From Clostridia bacterium BRH_c25 (GTDB lineage Bacteria; Bacillota_A; Clostridia; Lutisporales; Lutisporaceae), in the NCBI GenBank assembly GCA_001515955.1, contig LOES01000176.1, positions 1 to 8,784 of the forward strand: 8,784 bases of DNA, read 5' to 3'. The notes beneath the pieces are model-generated. The model ran no database searches and was not told the origin of the DNA. It worked only from the letters and a program-made list of their open reading frames with translations. The position numbers and the translations under genes are program-made. Positions 6,672-8,784 of the stretch are shown here, piece after piece. Position 1 is the stretch's first letter, and each line of letters opens with the position of its first letter.

Positions 6672-7639
6672 AAAAAAGAAAATCAATGGTCTTGTTGATT
6701 ATTGTTATTGCATCGGCTATATTGCTTTGGAGCAATGTGTTTTATCCTCCTTACTCCTCAAAAACTGATCTCTCACTAAAGGAAAATACTGTTTTTCCGG
6801 AGGCTTCCCCAAAGGAGCAGGAGGCCAAAGTCACAAATATTGCCCTTTTTGGTATTGACACCGGACGTGAAAAATATGAAGCTGCCCATTCGGATGCCAT
6901 CATGGTTCTTTCCATAGATAAGTCCAATAAAAAAATAAAGCTGACTTCCTTCATGCGTGATACCTATGTCGAGATCGAAGGTCATGGCAAAAACAAGCTG
7001 AATGCGGCTTATACCCTTGGCGGTCCGGAGCTTGCCGTCAAAACCCTGAACCGGAATTTCGGTCTGGATATTACGGATTACGCTATTGCAGACTTTGTAG
7101 GCCTTTCCAATATCATCGATACCATGGGTGGTGTCGAAGTGGAGATCAAGGAAAAGGAAATCCAGGAGATAAATAAATATATGAAAGAGGTCGCCGAAAT
7201 GAAAAAGGAAAAGGCTACCCCCGTAAAAGAAGCCGGACTGCAGCTTCTGAATGGCAATCAAGCTACTGCCTATGCCCGGATCAGAAAAGTAGGCGAAGGT
7301 GATTTTGACCGGGCTGAAAGGCAAAAAAATGTCCTGTCCGCATTATTTGGGAAGCTTGAAAACCAAGACATCACCAAATATCCGGGTATTGCAGCAACCC
7401 TGCTTCCCTATATTAAAACAAGCCTTTCTGCGGGGGAAATCGTATCAACCGGAATAGATGTACTGAGACAGGGAATAGGTGATCTGGACTGGTACCGTTT
7501 CCCATTGTACGGCTATTGTAAAGGAGAGATAATTCAGGGCGTCTGGTATCTTACCACCGACCTCTCACTGACCCGGGAGCATATACACCAGTTCATATAC
7601 CAGGATGTCAAGGTACAGGCTTTGAAAAGCTCGTTTTAA
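6668..7639 (+). CDS. LytR-CpsA-Psr (LCP) family cell-wall polymer transferase
   Basis: LCP enzymes transfer undecaprenyl-linked glycopolymers such as teichoic acids or capsule onto peptidoglycan. This 323-residue protein has an N-terminal membrane helix (about 7-26), an extracytoplasmic linker (27-54), and an LCP domain from about 55. Seen are FGIDTGRE (Asp64), SDAIMVLSID (75-84), SFMRDTYVEI with the key Arg97/Asp98, KLNAAYTLGG (110-119), FVGLSNIIDTMGGVEVEI (143-160), and ARIRKVGEGDFDRAERQ (203-219) with Arg204, Arg206, Asp212, Arg215 and Arg218/Gln219. These cover the phosphate-binding arginines and Mg-binding acids of the family, so it should be active. Its ATG overlaps the deacetylase stop as ATGA, with GAGGTGG just upstream, so the two are co-translated. 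Pairing with a deacetylase points to joint remodelling of the wall. Confidence 0.93.
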   Translation: MKKRKSMVLLIIVIASAILLWSNVFYPPYSSKTDLSLKENTVFPEASPKEQEAKVTNIALFGIDTGREKYEAAHSDAIMVLSIDKSNKKIKLTSFMRDTYVEIEGHGKNKLNAAYTLGGPELAVKTLNRNFGLDITDYAIADFVGLSNIIDTMGGVEVEIKEKEIQEINKYMKEVAEMKKEKATPVKEAGLQLLNGNQATAYARIRKVGEGDFDRAERQKNVLSALFGKLENQDITKYPGIAATLLPYIKTSLSAGEIVSTGIDVLRQGIGDLDWYRFPLYGYCKGEIIQGVWYLTTDLSLTREHIHQFIYQDVKVQALKSSF

Positions 7640-7683
7640 GGTGCCAGGGAAAGCCGCTGAAAAACGGCTTCCCTGGCACTTAA
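7636..7683. repeat. Long bulged hairpin (REP-like palindrome) at the LCP stop codon
   Basis: Left arm segments TTAAG (7636-7640), TGCCAGGGAA (7642-7651) and GCCG (7653-7656) pair perfectly with CGGC (7665-7668), TTCCCTGGCA (7669-7678) and CTTAA (7679-7683). Single-base bulges fall at 7641 and 7652 and the loop is 8 bases. The stem includes the LCP stop. No T-run follows on either strand, so it is not a standard intrinsic terminator, though it could block or protect transcript ends. Bulged palindromes of this kind are typical of REP elements tied to REP-associated transposases, one of which lies 390 bases away. Confidence 0.75.
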
Positions 7684-7941
7684 GGTTAAGGTTCTCCCGA
7701 GGCTTAACTGGCACCTAACCTATTAACGCTCAATGTGATATTGTCTTCTGGACCGCTGAAATCATCGACCTTTCTATTTGGGACTAACGGGGCTCAATCA
7801 CTTTCAAGCCTACTACCTAACTGTCAACGCTTAATATGCAAGATTACTCTCACCTATCCATGACTCGCTACTGATGACTTGGTTTAGTCTTATCAGGCAG
7901 GATTCTCACCTGCTAAATTATTCGTCATTTCCCAGACGCAC
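7684..7941 (-). mobile_element. Group II intron, 5' fragment (domain I), truncated
   Basis: Read on the minus strand, the segment begins GTGCG (7941-7937), the conserved 5' end of group II introns. It continues with a GCAGG/CCTGC stem around TGAGAAT (7913-7897), then AGCGAGTCATG-type and AAGCGTTGAC-type stretches like bacterial domain I sequences. CAGCGGT (plus positions 7752-7758) fits exon-binding site 1: it is exactly complementary to ACCGCTG, the last seven bases of the upstream exon (7948-7942), directly abutting GTGCG. Past 7720 a GGTTAGG/CCTTAACC stem (7720-7714 with 7691-7684) follows. I find no domain V sequence and no reverse-transcriptase frame before the LCP gene, so the element is a remnant that cannot splice by itself. 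Its left boundary is uncertain; it might run into the hairpin. Confidence 0.72.
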
Positions 7942-7961
7942 CAGCGGTTTCCCCGGCACTT
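7942..7961 (-). repeat. Diverged copy of the hairpin arm, serving as the intron's 5' exon
   Basis: On the minus strand 7960-7942 reads GTGCCGGGGAAACCGCTG and then one G or the intron start, against GTGCCAGGGAAAGCCGCTG in the plus-strand arm of the intact hairpin (7641-7659). They differ by one substitution and one missing base. The copy ends exactly at the intron's GTGCG. It thus looks like one arm of a second, oppositely oriented palindrome interrupted at its loop. Confidence 0.55.
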
Positions 7962-7989
7962 ATTCTGCAAAAAGATTTACTTATCTGAA

Positions 7990-8008
7990 TATATCGCCAG
8001 CCGATATA
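7990..8008. repeat. Small perfect hairpin TATATCG/CGATATA
   Basis: TATATCG (7990-7996) and CGATATA (8002-8008) pair perfectly around a 5-base loop. An alternative pairing uses GCCAG/CTGGC nearby. It lies about 65 bases past the stop of the transposase gene on the minus strand, with a T-run only further on. Possibly part of the mobile element's end; function unknown. Confidence 0.4.
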
Positions 8009-8045
8009 CCTGGCAATCTAAAAATACCATCGATCATCAAAGAGC

Positions 8046-8057
8046 AGGTGCCAGGCA
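8046..8057 (+). repeat. AGGTGCCAGG repeat word next to the transposase gene
   Basis: AGGTGCCAGG here (8046-8055) is identical to 7639-7648 at the foot of the hairpin. The inverse, CTGGCACCT, is at 7708-7716, and looser versions are at 7672-7681 and 7952-7961. Several copies of a 9-10 base word in 430 bases is more than chance would give. It may mark ends of REP-type units mobilised by the adjacent transposase. Confidence 0.45.
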
Positions 8058-8070
8058 GACGTTTAGACGG

Positions 8071-8784
8071 TTATTTGTTCGCACCCTCGTTTTTATATAT
8101 CATATCCTTTACCGAGCTTTCTGTTATATTGATGTTATGTGCGATTTCCTTATATGTATACTTCAATGCTAACGCTGCTCTTGTGTATTCCAGCTTATAT
8201 TGTGTCAGCCGACTTTTTCTTGAGCCCGATTTTACCAATTCATAGTCTTCATCATTTATTCCTGTTTCTATCAGTATCTCATCCAGCCGCTTTCTTTCCT
8301 CTGTTTTTCTCCTGCTTAAACACATTAGCTGATATGCTTCATCTCCGATTACTTTCTCTTCAGCATAATCTTTTTCCTCTTTCTCAGCCATCAACTCCGT
8401 ATATTTTTTTACTGCCTCATCTCTATCAGCATCCAGCATACTAAGTACTATATCTACATTTACAAAACCCTTGATTCCCTTTCTGTAAAAGATATCACTG
8501 CTCCACTTATATCCACTGACTGTCTGGCACATACCTGCTTGCACAGGATTTTAATGTATGTATCTCAGTACCCATATCAAATATCTCTCATCCTGTACCA
8601 GAGTCGCTTTGTATCTTCCCTGGAACACATGCCCTACTCTCTTATATTTTCCATTGAAATATTTGCTGTACTTGTTATTAATCTGGTGCATTATCTCCTG
8701 AAGCTTTTTATCCATTGTCTGTACCAGGATGTGATAATGGTTGTCCATCAAGACATATCCGAATATACGGTAGTTCATTCCTTC
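8071..8784 (-). pseudogene. REP-associated Y1 (HUH) transposase, 5' end off the window, broken by in-frame TAA
   Basis: The single-strand transposase fold of the IS200/TnpA-REP group. Seen on the minus strand: YVLMDNHYHILVQ with the HUH pair His-Tyr-His (codons at 8739-8731), then NNKYSKYFN with the likely nucleophilic Tyr, GHVFQGRYKATLV, and RYLIWVLRYIH. A TAA at 8553-8551 follows, and the same frame goes on as NPVQAGM...YKWSS to a stop at 8073-8071. The family usually has one residue, often Gln or Leu, where TAA now stands, so CAA to TAA is the simplest explanation. The C-terminal extension ends with a helix-turn-helix-like TYKEIAHNINITESSVKDMIY. The frame is open through the right edge; about 50 N-terminal residues should lie beyond it, so the ATG at 8778 is probably internal. 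A sequencing error is the main alternative to a dead gene. Confidence 0.85.

Noticed and set aside
6776..7324. Minus-strand 182-codon open frame
   Set aside because: It is fully antisense to the LCP gene, whose motifs are clear; it is a shadow frame.
7636..7683. Standard intrinsic terminator for the LCP operon
   Set aside because: The stem is strong but no T-run follows on the plus strand (the next bases are GGTTAAGG), and its arms recur elsewhere, so it is better called a repeat palindrome.
7684..8070. CRISPR array or tRNA/rRNA in the non-coding patch
   Set aside because: There is no regular repeat-spacer pattern and no cloverleaf or rRNA motif; the structure is explained by the intron fragment and palindromes.
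7874..8245. Plus-strand 123-codon open frame
   Set aside because: It runs antisense across the intron fragment and the transposase tail, has no family features and no convincing ribosome site.
8071..8544. A separate 157-residue protein starting at GTG 8544
   Set aside because: It is in the same frame as the upstream Y1 transposase part and continues its conserved NPV-AGM motif; it is the tail of one interrupted gene.

Overview
The window looks like a chromosomal piece from an anaerobic, low-to-mid GC Gram-positive bacterium of the Clostridia type. The reasons are a signal-peptide lipoprotein, a NodB deacetylase plus LytR-CpsA-Psr cell-wall pair, strong purine-rich ribosome binding sites, translational coupling, a RocR-like sigma-54 activator, and 7-mers matching the Spo0A box. 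This is judged from reading alone; genus and species cannot be named.

Layout. Bases 1-483 hold no convincing gene: there is a degenerate reading frame, a 26-base palindrome with a T-run, and two similar 14-base palindromes. Bases 484-1875 (minus) encode a PAS/AAA+/Fis sigma-54 activator in AT-rich DNA with its own sigma-70-type promoter. Bases 1997 to about 5552 (minus) are a tight operon read right to left: OmpR-family response regulator, membrane histidine kinase, and a lipoprotein of unknown family. The spacings are 1 base and 0 bases. Bases 5553-5789 are a divergent control region with a good minus-strand promoter overlapping 11-bp-phased direct repeats. Bases 5790-7639 (plus) are a second operon: an exported CE4/NodB polysaccharide deacetylase overlapping by 4 bases an LCP-family cell-wall polymer ligase. 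Bases 7636-8784 are a mobile-DNA patch: a long bulged hairpin, the 5' part of a group II intron (minus strand), scattered AGGTGCCAG words, and the 3' part of a REP-associated (Y1/HUH) transposase gene broken by an in-frame TAA.

How it may work together. The kinase, regulator and lipoprotein face the envelope, and the divergent operon makes envelope-modifying enzymes. A simple reading is that the two-component system, tuned by the lipoprotein, controls itself and the deacetylase/LCP pair through the shared 195-base region. This is inference from layout and repeats, not proven. The sigma-54 activator appears to be a separate unit whose target lies outside the window.

Most notable: the group II intron fragment is supported by an internal check. 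A 7-base CAGCGGT in its domain I is exactly complementary to the 7 bases just upstream of its GTGCG 5' end. Those bases sit in one arm of the same palindromic repeat that stands intact about 280 bases away next to the LCP gene.
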